Assembly (NCBI RefSeq): GCF_004134945.1 | Contig: NZ_SBAP01000019.1 | Span: 1-51,929, forward strand | Origin: Fusobacterium_C necrophorum_A | GTDB lineage: Bacteria; Fusobacteriota; Fusobacteriia; Fusobacteriales; Fusobacteriaceae | DNA length: 51,929 nt | Direction of reading: 5' to 3' | In this document: positions 33,862-42,460 of the stretch, piece by piece | How the letters are laid out: every line of letters starts with the position of its first letter | Numbering within the stretch: the first letter of the stretch is position 1 | The notes under the pieces: generated by a model | Told to the model about the DNA's origin: nothing | Databases searched by the model: none | The model's input: only the letters and a program-made list of their open reading frames with translations | Translations under genes and position numbers: made by a program

Positions 33862-35085
33862 ATGAAAAAATGGTTAGTTTTGGCATGTATCGGTTTGTTT
33901 GCAGCTTGTACTCCTTTAGAGAACATGAAAAAGAAAGAAGAATGGAAAGAGATTTTGTTTCCGAACGCTCAGACGGAGGGTACAGTTTCGGAGAAAATTC
34001 CTGAAGTGTCCTCGGCTGTAGAGACAGTAAAGGAAGAATGGAAGTTAACAGAAGCAACTATGCCTGAAGTACTTAGCTCGGTTCGAAAGGAACTGAAAAA
34101 TAATCAAAAAATGGTGTTTGACGGAAAAGTGAGTAAAATTTCCTTATATGCAGGACAAACGGCAATCATCAAAGACAGTGCGGGTATGAATCAACTGAAA
34201 TTCATTGTTTCTCCGCAAAAAGCAAATGCTAATTTGAAAAAATCGGGTTCCAGTGCTATTTTCAGAAGCATTTATCAAGGAAGCTATGTTCTTTCTTGGG
34301 AAACAATTTCCGGAGTGAAGAAGCAAGTTTTGATTGAAAATCATTTAAAATATAAATTTACGGAAGAAGAAAATTATGCTATAATACTGAGAAGTTTTCA
34401 AGGACAAAACTTAAAAATGTTGGAAGAAGCGGTTGCTTTATATCGAATGGCTTTTTCGAATGGCAAATATACTCGAAAAAGTATGCTGTTCTTATTGGAA
34501 TTGGCGAATAAGAAGAAAGAGAAAAAGACTATCCAAGAAAGCTTACAGTATTGGAGTAAAATTCAAAGTTTACACACCGAAGAACGCAAGGCAATAGAAG
34601 AGGGAAATAAGATATTGGGCTTATCGAAAGCTTCGGAAAAAATAATAGCGGAAGAAACAAGAGAAGTAGGGGAGACAGAACATTCAAAACAGGTAAGGGG
34701 AAATTATGAAGAATACAAGTCCCTGTATCAATCTGCAAATCGAAAAGCAACCTTACGCTTGTACAATGCCGCTATCAAAGATTATCAGAAAGCTTTATCG
34801 ATAGGAAAAAACTTTAAGGAGACAGCAAATATTTATGACGGATTGGGAAACTCCTATTATGGATTGGGAAATTACCAACAAAGCATTGAATATTTTCAAA
34901 AAGTCTTGGCACAGAAAGGAGTTTCGGCGGAAAAGAGAGCGGAAGTTTATTATAAGTTGGCATCTGCCTATAATAAAGTGGGAGAAAAGAGAGAATATAA
35001 AAAGTATTTAAGTCTTTTGAAAGAGAGATATGCCAATACTCTTTGGGGAAAGAAAGCACAGATTGAAATTATGAAATTACATTAA
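33862..35085 (+). CDS. TPR-containing lipoprotein
   Basis: This 407-residue lipoprotein has lipobox AAC (Cys about residue 16) after a short signal. Residues 20 to about 170 show no clear domain, with some beta character (KVSKISLYAGQTAIIKD). The C-terminal third holds TPR motifs, including YNAAIKDYQKALSIGKNF, IYDGLGNSYYGLGNYQQSIE and EVYYKLASAYNKVGEKREYK. This layout resembles outer-membrane assembly or cell-envelope scaffold lipoproteins, but no specific function is claimed. ATG 33862 has AAAGGAGG at 33847-33854, and ATG 33856 lies too close to that site. Confidence 0.75.
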   Translation: MKKWLVLACIGLFAACTPLENMKKKEEWKEILFPNAQTEGTVSEKIPEVSSAVETVKEEWKLTEATMPEVLSSVRKELKNNQKMVFDGKVSKISLYAGQTAIIKDSAGMNQLKFIVSPQKANANLKKSGSSAIFRSIYQGSYVLSWETISGVKKQVLIENHLKYKFTEEENYAIILRSFQGQNLKMLEEAVALYRMAFSNGKYTRKSMLFLLELANKKKEKKTIQESLQYWSKIQSLHTEERKAIEEGNKILGLSKASEKIIAEETREVGETEHSKQVRGNYEEYKSLYQSANRKATLRLYNAAIKDYQKALSIGKNFKETANIYDGLGNSYYGLGNYQQSIEYFQKVLAQKGVSAEKRAEVYYKLASAYNKVGEKREYKKYLSLLKERYANTLWGKKAQIEIMKLH

Positions 35086-35111
35086 AATTGAAAGATAAAG
35101 GAGTGGAAAGT

Positions 35112-36593
35112 ATGGAGAAATATTTTGACAGAGCCGCAAAAGAAAGCTTGATTATGGAAAAATGGAAAAAAATAGAAGAGCTGAAGGAAATGGGAATCAA
35201 ACCTTTCGGTGGCAAATATGATAAAAAACATATGGTGGGAGAAATATTGAAACACACTCCGGAAGAAGAATTGAATTTTAAAACAGCAGGAAGAATTATG
35301 TCCTTTCGAAGGAAAGGAAAGATTGCCTTTGCTCATATTGAAGATCAAACGGGAAAAATTCAAATTTATGTAAAACAGGATGAAGTAGGAGAAGAAGCTT
35401 TTCGACTGATCAAAATGCTGAATGTTGGCGATGTGATAGGAGTCGAAGGGACTTTATTTGTCACCCATACAGGAGAATTGACTTTAAGAGGGAATATTGT
35501 AACTTTATTGACAAAAAATATCAGAGCTCTTCCTGAAAAGTTTCATGGATTAACAGATGTGGAAACCAGATATCGAAAGAGATATGTCGATTTAATTATG
35601 AATCGGGACGTGAAAGAAACTTTCTTAAAACGAACGATGATTATCAAAGAATTGAAAAAATATTTAGATGATAGAGGATTTTTAGAAGTAGAAACTCCTA
35701 TGATGCATCCGATTGTGGGAGGAGCTGCAGCAAGACCTTTCGTAACACATCACAATACTTTGGATATTGATTTGTATATGAGAATTGCACCGGAATTATA
35801 TTTAAAAAAATTGATTGTGGGCGGTTTTGATAAGGTATATGACTTGAATAAATGTTTTCGAAATGAAGGAATGTCGACCAGACACAATCCGGAATTTACA
35901 ACCGTGGAATTGTATCAAGCCTATGCGGATTTTAATGATATGATGGATTTGACGGAGGGAGTTATTACTTCTCTATGTCAAAAAGTCAATGGAACTTATG
36001 ATATTAGCTTTGACGGAGTGGACTTACATCTAAAAGACTTTAAAAGAGTGCATATGGTAGATTTGATTAAAGAAGTGACAGGAGTGGATTTTTGGCGAAA
36101 AGATATCAGTTTTGAAGAAGCAAAAGCCTTGGCAAAAGAACATCATGTGGAAATTGCAGAGCATATGAACAGTGTCGGACATGTGGTTAATGAATTTTTT
36201 GAACAAAAATGCGAAGAAAAGGTGATCCAACCAACTTTTGTATATGGACATCCGGTTGAAATTTCTCCATTAGCCAAGAAAAACGAAGAAGATCCGAGAT
36301 TTACGGATCGTTTTGAATTGTTTATCAATGCGAGAGAATATGCCAATGCTTTTTCGGAATTAAATGATCCGGCAGATCAAAGAAGTCGTTTTGAAGCACA
36401 GGTGGAAGAGGCGGAACGAGGAAATGACGAAGCAACTCCTGTTATTGATGACGATTATGTGGAAGCATTGGAGTATGGATTGCCACCTACAGGAGGATTG
36501 GGAATTGGAATTGACAGACTTGTTATGCTATTGACAGGGGCTCCTTCCATTCGGGATGTCATTTTATTTCCGCAAATGAAGCCAAGAGATTAG
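35112..36593 (+). CDS. lysS: Lysyl-tRNA synthetase (class II)
   Basis: This enzyme charges tRNA-Lys. The 493-residue protein has an OB-fold anticodon domain (about 50-165), then class II motif 1 (GFLEVETPMMHPIVGGAAA), motif 2 (CFRNEGMSTRHNPEFTTVE) and motif 3 (GGLGIGIDRLVMLLT) near the C-terminus. ATG 35112 follows AAAGGAGTGG. An upstream in-frame TTG (35088) was rejected. A strong terminator follows directly. Confidence 0.95.
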   Translation: MEKYFDRAAKESLIMEKWKKIEELKEMGIKPFGGKYDKKHMVGEILKHTPEEELNFKTAGRIMSFRRKGKIAFAHIEDQTGKIQIYVKQDEVGEEAFRLIKMLNVGDVIGVEGTLFVTHTGELTLRGNIVTLLTKNIRALPEKFHGLTDVETRYRKRYVDLIMNRDVKETFLKRTMIIKELKKYLDDRGFLEVETPMMHPIVGGAAARPFVTHHNTLDIDLYMRIAPELYLKKLIVGGFDKVYDLNKCFRNEGMSTRHNPEFTTVELYQAYADFNDMMDLTEGVITSLCQKVNGTYDISFDGVDLHLKDFKRVHMVDLIKEVTGVDFWRKDISFEEAKALAKEHHVEIAEHMNSVGHVVNEFFEQKCEEKVIQPTFVYGHPVEISPLAKKNEEDPRFTDRFELFINAREYANAFSELNDPADQRSRFEAQVEEAERGNDEATPVIDDDYVEALEYGLPPTGGLGIGIDRLVMLLTGAPSIRDVILFPQMKPRD

Positions 36594-36603
36594 TATTAGG
36601 ATG

Positions 36604-36634
36604 AAAAGGGACTTTTTATAAGGTCCCTTTTTTT
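36604..36634 (+). terminator. Intrinsic terminator after lysS
   Basis: AAAAGGGAC (36604-36612) pairs with GTCCCTTTT (36623-36631) around a 10-base loop and ends in a T-run to 36634. Confidence 0.9.
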
Positions 36635-36677
36635 GTAACTTGCAATTTTATAATCAATTCTTTTAAAAATAAAACAA

Positions 36678-36706
36678 TTATCTTTTCATTCGGACAGATG
36701 TATGAT
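36678..36706 (+). promoter_or_regulatory. Candidate promoter of etfBA
   Basis: TTATCT (36678-36683) and TATGAT (36701-36706) are separated by 17 bases, 56 bases before etfB. The -35 is weak. Confidence 0.4.
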
Positions 36707-36761
36707 AGAATAAAAAGCGACAGGGAAAAATTCCTGATTTTTATAAAGGATAGGAGAAGAC

Positions 36762-37487
36762 ATGAAGAAAATTTTAGTATTGGTAAGAGAAACATTTCCT
36801 ACAAATGAAATCTTAACGGATAAGAATGTAAGAGAAAAAAGAGTTTTAAATCCTTATGATGAATATGCTTTGTTTCAGGCGAAGAAAATAAAAGAAAAGA
36901 CCGAAACAGAAATTACCTGTTTATTCTTGTCTTATCGAGAGTCGCAATATGGTCTGCGGACTGCTTTGGCTTTGGGAGCGGATAGGGGTATTTTTGTGTA
37001 TTATCCGGGAAATTCTATTCCTGAAATAGCGAAGATTCTGGCAAAAGAAATTAAAAAAGTCGAATATGATGCTATTTTTATGGGAATTCGTGATGTGAAC
37101 AATGACAGAGAAGAATTGCCGAGCCGATTGGCATTTGCCTTAGAAACCGAACTATATCCTCATATTTTGTCTGTTGATGTGAAAGAGCATTTTACGGTTC
37201 GAAGAGAACGAGAAGAAACGATAGACAGTTTGGAAATTTTAGAATCCGGAATTTTTGCTTTCAGTCAAAATGTCTATGAACCGGAATATCCTTCCATTCA
37301 AAGTATTATGGGAATTCGAGAGAAGGAAGTGCAGGAAGTTTATTATTCAGATGGGATGGTGGAAAAGAATGTAACGGTGGAATATCAAGATATTCATCGA
37401 AAACAGGAAGTCTATAAGAAAATTTCGGCTGCTGTCGGAACGGAACAATTGATGGAATACATGAAAAAATGGAAATTAGTGGACTAA
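36762..37487 (+). CDS. etfB: Electron transfer flavoprotein, beta subunit
   Basis: This 241-residue small ETF subunit binds AMP or FAD and accepts electrons from a dehydrogenase. Visible pieces are VRETFPTNE, NPYDEYALFQAKKIKE, the Gly/Ala-rich LALGADRGIFVYY, and EYDAIFMGIRDVNNDREELP. Paired with EtfA 13 bases downstream. Its usual partners (acyl-CoA or lactate dehydrogenase) are absent from this window, so the electron donor is unknown. It is preceded by its own promoter and the lysS terminator. Confidence 0.85.
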   Translation: MKKILVLVRETFPTNEILTDKNVREKRVLNPYDEYALFQAKKIKEKTETEITCLFLSYRESQYGLRTALALGADRGIFVYYPGNSIPEIAKILAKEIKKVEYDAIFMGIRDVNNDREELPSRLAFALETELYPHILSVDVKEHFTVRREREETIDSLEILESGIFAFSQNVYEPEYPSIQSIMGIREKEVQEVYYSDGMVEKNVTVEYQDIHRKQEVYKKISAAVGTEQLMEYMKKWKLVD

Positions 37488-37500
37488 TAGGAGGCAAAAG

Positions 37501-38460
37501 ATGAATACCTTACTTTATATTCGAGAAGAAAATCTCTTGGGGAATCGTAGTCAGGAGCTGTTAAATATTGTTTCTTTCTGGAAAAAGCAACAGGGAGGAA
37601 AAATATCTGTAGCTATGTTGGGAGAGGAAAAAGCAACCATCGTGGAACAAATTCGAGAATGGCCGATAGAAAATATTTTCTTTTTTCCCACAGAAATAGA
37701 AAGTTCTTTTCCAAAGATGCTGTCTTTCTTTCAAAGTATTTTGGGAAAAGAAGAAATAGATTGTATTTGTATGGGAAACGGAATTCACGAAAGGGAATTG
37801 GCTCCCTATCTTGCTGCAGCATTTGCATGGAAGTTTATTCCCAATATTGTAGCTTTTGAGCTGAAAGAAAAAGAAATTGCTTGGAAACGTTTCCTATATG
37901 GAACGAGAGCTGTGGAAGAAAGTGTCAGCGAAAAAAAGAATATTGTGGTGACCATTTCAGGAAATATTTATAAAAAGGAAGAAAAAGAAGTTGCTTCTCA
38001 TCTTAAGAGCAGTTCTGTCGAAAGCGGCGTAGACAATATTTTACCCTATCTTTTGAAAGCCAGAGAACAAAAGGAAATGCAAAAACATCCCTTGGAAACG
38101 GCTAAAATTGTCATCGGTGTTGGAAAAGGAATCAAGGGAAAGGAGAATTTTCCTATGATAGAAGAATTGGCGGATTTAATGGGAGCTACGATAGGAGTGA
38201 CTCGTTCTGTTGTAGATAACGGTTGGAGACCGGAATATGAAAAAATAGGGCAAACCGGAAAAATTATTAAACCGGAACTGTATCTTGGATTTGGAATTTC
38301 AGGGGCAATGCAACATATGGCAGGGGTGCAACAGGCAAGACATATTATTATGGTAAACAACAATCCGAATGCGGAATCCTTTCGTTCTTCCGATTTTGGA
38401 ATTGTAGCGGATTTATTTGAAGTCGTACCGAAGTTAATTTCCATGTTAAAAGCAAAATAA
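37501..38460 (+). CDS. etfA: Electron transfer flavoprotein, alpha subunit
   Basis: This 319-residue large ETF subunit has the C-terminal FAD-binding domain with ETF-alpha signatures: VIGVGKGIKGKENF, ATIGVTRSVVDNGWRPE, QTGKIIKPELYLGFGISGA (flavin contacts), and MVNNNPNAESFRSSDFGIVA. The N-terminal half is more divergent. It forms the heterodimer with EtfB and may deliver electrons to a quinone reductase or take part in flavin-based bifurcation (inference). Confidence 0.9.
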   Translation: MNTLLYIREENLLGNRSQELLNIVSFWKKQQGGKISVAMLGEEKATIVEQIREWPIENIFFFPTEIESSFPKMLSFFQSILGKEEIDCICMGNGIHERELAPYLAAAFAWKFIPNIVAFELKEKEIAWKRFLYGTRAVEESVSEKKNIVVTISGNIYKKEEKEVASHLKSSSVESGVDNILPYLLKAREQKEMQKHPLETAKIVIGVGKGIKGKENFPMIEELADLMGATIGVTRSVVDNGWRPEYEKIGQTGKIIKPELYLGFGISGAMQHMAGVQQARHIIMVNNNPNAESFRSSDFGIVADLFEVVPKLISMLKAK

Positions 38461-38464
38461 AAGA

Positions 38465-38492
38465 TTGATTTTTTACAAAAATATGCTATAAT
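38465..38492 (+). promoter_or_regulatory. Promoter of rpsT
   Basis: TTGATT (38465-38470) and a perfect TATAAT (38487-38492) are 16 bases apart, with extended -10 TGC. A leader of about 95 bases follows, with a small CTCTT/AAGAG inverted repeat near 38522-38547. Confidence 0.75.
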
Positions 38493-38594
38493 AACTTTGG
38501 TCCATTGTACAAGATAAGGTGTCTCTTTTGTAGCTTAATCCTAAGAGATTATGTTATCTTTGAATATTTATTTATAAATTTGGAGGTTTTTCAA

Positions 38595-38855
38595 ATGGCA
38601 AATTCAAAGTCGGCTAAAAAGAGAGTAGCAGTAGCGGAAAGAAATCGACAAAGAAATCAAGCGGTGAAAAGTAGAGTGAAAACTATGAATAAAAAAGTAG
38701 TTGTAGCGGTACAAGAACAAGACGTGGAAACAGCAAAGAATGCTTTATCCGTAGCCTATAAAGAGCTTGACAAGGCTGTAAGCAAAGGAATTATAAAAAA
38801 GAATACAGCTTCTCGAAAGAAAGCAAGATTAGCTGCTAAAGTAAATGCACTTTAA
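38595..38855 (+). CDS. rpsT: 30S ribosomal protein S20
   Basis: This 86-residue, very basic helical protein binds 16S rRNA in the 30S body. The sequence begins MANSKSAKKRVAVAERNRQR and has KKNTASRKKARL near the C-terminus, both hallmarks of bS20. The start at 38595 has GGAGG 8 bases upstream. It is monocistronic, between its own strong promoter and a strong terminator. Confidence 0.96.
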   Translation: MANSKSAKKRVAVAERNRQRNQAVKSRVKTMNKKVVVAVQEQDVETAKNALSVAYKELDKAVSKGIIKKNTASRKKARLAAKVNAL

Positions 38856-38868
38856 TAAGGTAGTACAG

Positions 38869-38894
38869 GGGTCATCCGGAGGATGACCTTTTTT
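38869..38894 (+). terminator. Intrinsic terminator after rpsT
   Basis: GGTCATCC (38870-38877) and GGATGACC (38881-38888) form an 8-bp GC-rich stem with a T6 tail. Confidence 0.92.
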
Positions 38895-38920
38895 CTTTCG
38901 ATTTTATATTCTAGAGTTGG

Positions 38921-38970
38921 TAACAATATACAAAATACTATTTCTAAGGGAAATATTGTATTATATTGTA
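38921..38970. repeat. Imperfect palindrome with 10-bp-phased direct repeats upstream of a nitroreductase gene
   Basis: Bases 38921-38944 are imperfectly complementary to 38950-38970. The right half contains ATATTGTA twice, at 38953-38960 and 38963-38970, exactly 10 bp apart (one helical turn), and ACAATAT lies in the left half. Such phased ATTGT/ACAAT elements are typical of transcription-factor operators. No clear promoter was assigned in the same interval. Confidence 0.4.
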
Positions 38971-39062
38971 CGAATTGCGTTAGAACACTTGCGGCTTCCG
39001 CCATGAAAGTTTCCAAATATTGGGATATATGTATGAGAAAAGATGAGAAAGGAGAAAATGTC

Positions 39063-39638
39063 ATGTTAGAAAAACTAAAACAAAATAGAAGTCACAGAAG
39101 TTTCGAACAAATGGAAATTCCAAAGGAAGATTTGGAAAAAATACTCACAGCCGTAACTTACAGTGCCTCCGCAAGAAACGCTCAGGAGACTCGTTTTATG
39201 TATACAAATTCTGAGGAGCAATGTAGAAGAATTTTTAAGGAAACGAAATGGGCGGGAGCTATTTCTTGGAATCCACAGGAGAATGAAGCACCGACAGCCT
39301 ATATTTTACTATGTCATCCTTCTGAAAAACCGAATGTAATGAATTTTGTAGATATGGGGATTGCCCTACAAAGTATGACATTGCTTGCTCAGGATTTGGG
39401 TTATGGCTGCTGTATTTTAGGAGCCTATAATAAAAAGGAAGTCGAAAAAATCTTCGGACTTCCTAAAGGATATTTTTCTTTTCTCTTGTTGGCAATCGGG
39501 AAGGCGAAAGATACGGTGAGCTTGGTAAGCACACGGGATTTATCGCTAAAATATCAACGAGAGGAAGACAATCATCATACTGTGTTCAAACTGCCTGTAG
39601 AAGATTTAATTCTTACCAGTATTGATGAAAATAATTAA
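39063..39638 (+). CDS. Nitroreductase-family FMN oxidoreductase
   Basis: This 191-residue FMN-dependent NAD(P)H oxidoreductase has the family N-terminus NRSHRSFEQMEIPKEDLEKIL, SASARNAQETRF (FMN contact), and a C-terminal GYGCCILGAYNKKEVEKIFG. Members reduce nitroaromatics, quinones or unknown endogenous substrates. ATG 39063 follows AAAGGAG, while upstream codons in the same frame lack a ribosome-binding site. Its last 26 bases overlap the 3' end of the opposing acetyltransferase gene. Confidence 0.85.
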   Translation: MLEKLKQNRSHRSFEQMEIPKEDLEKILTAVTYSASARNAQETRFMYTNSEEQCRRIFKETKWAGAISWNPQENEAPTAYILLCHPSEKPNVMNFVDMGIALQSMTLLAQDLGYGCCILGAYNKKEVEKIFGLPKGYFSFLLLAIGKAKDTVSLVSTRDLSLKYQREEDNHHTVFKLPVEDLILTSIDENN

Positions 39639-40758
39639 ATTTTTTATGGAATATTTTCTTTAATTCTTCCAAATGTTCCACGGAGTGTAATTTGATTTTT
39701 CCCAAACGGAGTAAGTCTTGAATATCAAAGAAACCGAGAAGCAAAGGAACAAGCTCTCGAACTCCGATTTGAAAATCATAGTCTTCTACTTGATTTTGTG
39801 TAAAAGAAATATCGGAGCTTAAAGTATAATAGCCGGTATTTTCAAATAAGACAGGATCTTCAACGAAAATAGTAATTTCCGGTGCGGAGATTTGATATTT
39901 CTGTAAAAATTTTTTGACATTTAAAATTCTTCCCATTACATAAGGGGAGAATTTTTTTTCCACCTTACATTGGTTTTCCAAAAAAAATTCCAAATGAGAA
40001 TTTTCTGGACTGCTGATGTGAATTTGCGAATAGTACTCTTGAAAGCTTTTTAAAAAATAAAACATCGCAGAATACGCTTCATGGTTTGTTCCCAACAATT
40101 CTCGAACGTGAATACAATCCTCTTCCATATGCATCATAAGATAGGCGGCAGGTCTTGTATTTTGATAGAAGAGATAGATCCTTCCCTGAGATAGTTCCGT
40201 TTCCTCCAGCAAATTTTCAAAAGAATCAAAATCCCTTACTTCATGAAAGCTATAGGGAAGCATGGCAATCGAATAAATTTTCTTCCAATCCTCCCAATAT
40301 TCTTTTAGATTTTCCCTCGTCAGTTCCACAATTTTTATGGAAGAATCTTTTGGAAAAGAAGTCAGCAGAGAAATATCAAAAGTATATTCTTCCATTCCGG
40401 AAAAATATTCAAAACCGAAGCCACGATATATCATGGGGTTGATAGGAAGTAAAAAACAGAAATCATCTCCTTGCTTCCGAAGTTGCAACATCTCTTCAAA
40501 AAGCAGTTTTGTCATATGTCCCTGTCCTCGATGTTCCGGTAAGGTAGCCACTCCCACTAAATAGGGGTATGAAGAAACGCTGTCCCGTATTTTGATGGAA
40601 TAGGGATTGGCATGTAGGGAAGATAGGATACTTCCCTCTTTCTCTCGGTATTTCCATTGTGCTTCTTGAAAATGTTTTGTAAAATAGAAGTTGATTTCTT
40701 CTTCCGTATCCTGAAAACAAGTTTTCCAAATTTTTCTCGCTTTTTCTTCTTTATTCAT
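39613..40758 (-). CDS. GNAT acetyltransferase, Eis-like
   Basis: This 381-residue protein has an N-terminal GNAT acetyl-CoA site VATLPEHRGQGHMTKLLFEE (about residues 69-88) followed by LLPINPMIYRGFGFEY. It then has a second degenerate GNAT half and a C-terminal sterol-carrier-like domain, as in the Eis/GNAT family. Eis enzymes acetylate amines, including aminoglycosides, but the substrate here is unknown. It is the third gene of a minus-strand pepA/small-peptide/GNAT unit, 17 bases behind the small ORF. Confidence 0.8.
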   Translation of the reverse strand: MNKEEKARKIWKTCFQDTEEEINFYFTKHFQEAQWKYREKEGSILSSLHANPYSIKIRDSVSSYPYLVGVATLPEHRGQGHMTKLLFEEMLQLRKQGDDFCFLLPINPMIYRGFGFEYFSGMEEYTFDISLLTSFPKDSSIKIVELTRENLKEYWEDWKKIYSIAMLPYSFHEVRDFDSFENLLEETELSQGRIYLFYQNTRPAAYLMMHMEEDCIHVRELLGTNHEAYSAMFYFLKSFQEYYSQIHISSPENSHLEFFLENQCKVEKKFSPYVMGRILNVKKFLQKYQISAPEITIFVEDPVLFENTGYYTLSSDISFTQNQVEDYDFQIGVRELVPLLLGFFDIQDLLRLGKIKLHSVEHLEELKKIFHKKFNYFHQYW

Positions 40759-40775
40759 TCCTTTTCCTCTGTGTC

Positions 40776-40856
40776 TTATAAACTAATCATAAACAGTTTG
40801 CAAACGGCTATCATGGTAATCATCAATAATAATTCAACAGCATAATCTTCAAACAT
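40776..40856 (-). CDS. 26-residue hydrophobic small membrane peptide
   Basis: A 26-codon frame lies between pepA and the GNAT gene. It starts with ATG one base after the pepA stop and has a textbook AAGGAG ribosome-binding site 7 bases upstream, inside the last pepA codons. The product starts MFEDYAVE, then LLLMITMIAVCKLFMISL: a short acidic head and one hydrophobic helix long enough to span the membrane, with a single Cys and a Lys. Coupled translation from pepA is likely. No family is recognised. It is too short for standard gene finders. Confidence 0.6.
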   Translation of the reverse strand: MFEDYAVELLLMITMIAVCKLFMISL

Positions 40857-40857
40857 A

Positions 40858-42291
40858 CTAGAGCTCCTTATTTTTTAAATAGCTATATACAGAACGAACT
40901 AATTGCCCGGTGGCTCCTTTTTTATAATAGGAATCTCCGTCTTCTGAAAAACAGGTTCCCGCTACATCTAAATGTAGCCAAGGAGTATTTTCCACAAATT
41001 CTTCCAGGAATGTAGCGGCAAAACTTGCTCCGGCAATTCTTGGACCGGAATTTTTAATATCCGCAACAGAAGATGTTAAAGCTTTTTTCTGATGTGTAAA
41101 TAACGGCATTTGCCAGAATTCTTCTCTCCAAGCTTCGCTTGCTTTTACCAAGTCTTGATATAGAGACGGTGTATTGGTAATCACTCCACAGGCTTCCGAA
41201 CCGAGAGCCATGTACATCGCCCCGGTCAGAGTCGCAATGTCAATCAATTCCGTTGCTTTTTCCACACGAAGACTGTAAGTAAGAGCATCCGCCAAAGTTA
41301 ATCTTCCTTCCGCATCGGTATTGGTTACCTCAATGGTTTTTCCGTTCAAGCTGCCAACGACATCTCCGGGACGGTAGGCATTCGGTCCGATTGCATTTTC
41401 ACAGGCGGCAATGACTCCCACGACATTATGCTGTATTTTATTTTCCGCCACAGCCGATAAAATTCCTATGACAGTCGCAGCTCCGCTCATATCATCTTTC
41501 ATATTCAACATGTTGGAAGTCGGCTTTAGGGAAAGTCCTCCGGTATCATAGCAAACTCCTTTTCCAATCAGGGCTGTTATTTCTTTTGACTTCGGATTTC
41601 CTCGGTATCTCATCACAATGACTTTCGGTCTGTTGACAGCTGCTCTTCCTACGGCTAAAAATGCCTTCATTCCCAAAGACTCCGCCTTGTGTTCATCTAG
41701 AATTTCAATTTCAAATCCATATGTTTCAGAGCAGATTTGTGCTTCCATGGAAAGCCTTTCCGGAGTCATATAGGCGGCAGGTTCATTGATGAGATTTCTT
41801 ACCAGAGAAGAAATTTTGGAAAGGCTTGTACTTTCTTTTGGAAAATCCACTGGATGAGGACAATAGAAATCAAGATATAGAAATTTATCTTTTTTCTTAG
41901 ATTTATATTTATCAAAGTCATAGTTGATATGTTCTGCCATCTCCGCAAAAATATCAACATCAATCAGAGAGGAGTCTTCTGCTGAAAGTAAGAAATGTCC
42001 TGTTTCTTCTTTCAAAGCGGAATACAAACTTTCCCGAAGAATATCTTTTCGAAACTGTTCTTTTTTTCCAAGACCTACAAAAATAGTGGTACATAATAGA
42101 GCTCCTTCCAAAAAAGAAACTTCACAGACCTCTCCTTCCTTTGCGGTAAACTTTTTCTTTTGAAATATTTTATGAATCAACTCCTGATTTTGAGCAGAAA
42201 TACACGGGCAAATAGAGATTTCATTTTCTGCCAGTAGAGATACCGTTTTGTCATATGTTTTCTGTATCTCGGAAATAATTTGAAAATACAT
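40858..42291 (-). CDS. pepA: Leucyl aminopeptidase (M17 family)
   Basis: This dizinc cytosolic aminopeptidase removes N-terminal Leu and other residues from peptides. The 477-residue protein has C-terminal catalytic motifs LIGKGVCYDTGGLSLKP (metal-binding Asp and Lys), DDMSGAATV and the signature NTDAEGRLTLADAL, and ends with GATGQLVRS. The N-terminal about 150 residues are the variable domain. The start has AAGGAGGAAGG upstream and an extended -10 promoter at 42330. Peptide degradation fits an amino-acid-fermenting organism. Confidence 0.92.
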   Translation of the reverse strand: MYFQIISEIQKTYDKTVSLLAENEISICPCISAQNQELIHKIFQKKKFTAKEGEVCEVSFLEGALLCTTIFVGLGKKEQFRKDILRESLYSALKEETGHFLLSAEDSSLIDVDIFAEMAEHINYDFDKYKSKKKDKFLYLDFYCPHPVDFPKESTSLSKISSLVRNLINEPAAYMTPERLSMEAQICSETYGFEIEILDEHKAESLGMKAFLAVGRAAVNRPKVIVMRYRGNPKSKEITALIGKGVCYDTGGLSLKPTSNMLNMKDDMSGAATVIGILSAVAENKIQHNVVGVIAACENAIGPNAYRPGDVVGSLNGKTIEVTNTDAEGRLTLADALTYSLRVEKATELIDIATLTGAMYMALGSEACGVITNTPSLYQDLVKASEAWREEFWQMPLFTHQKKALTSSVADIKNSGPRIAGASFAATFLEEFVENTPWLHLDVAGTCFSEDGDSYYKKGATGQLVRSVYSYLKNKEL

Positions 42292-42329
42292 ACTATCCTT
42301 CCTCCTTAAAAGTTAAAAGTCTTTTCCCT

Positions 42330-42338
42330 ATTATATCA
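42330..42338 (-). promoter_or_regulatory. Extended -10 promoter element of pepA
   Basis: On the minus strand the sequence TGATATAAT is a perfect extended -10, about 40 bases upstream of the pepA start. No clear -35 was found. Confidence 0.55.
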
Positions 42339-42406
42339 TATTATTTCTTTCCTAGAGATGTAAAATTCAAAAAAAGAAAATATTCATAGAAATGAATGAC
42401 TTTCTA

Positions 42407-42415
42407 TGGTACACT
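42407..42415 (+). promoter_or_regulatory. Extended -10 promoter element of the MORN-repeat gene
   Basis: TGGTACACT on the plus strand has the TGn extension and lies 45 bases before the start codon. The -35 is weak. Confidence 0.45.
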
Positions 42416-42460
42416 AGGAACGATATGAAATGAAAATCTTAGAATAGGAGATTATGAAGT

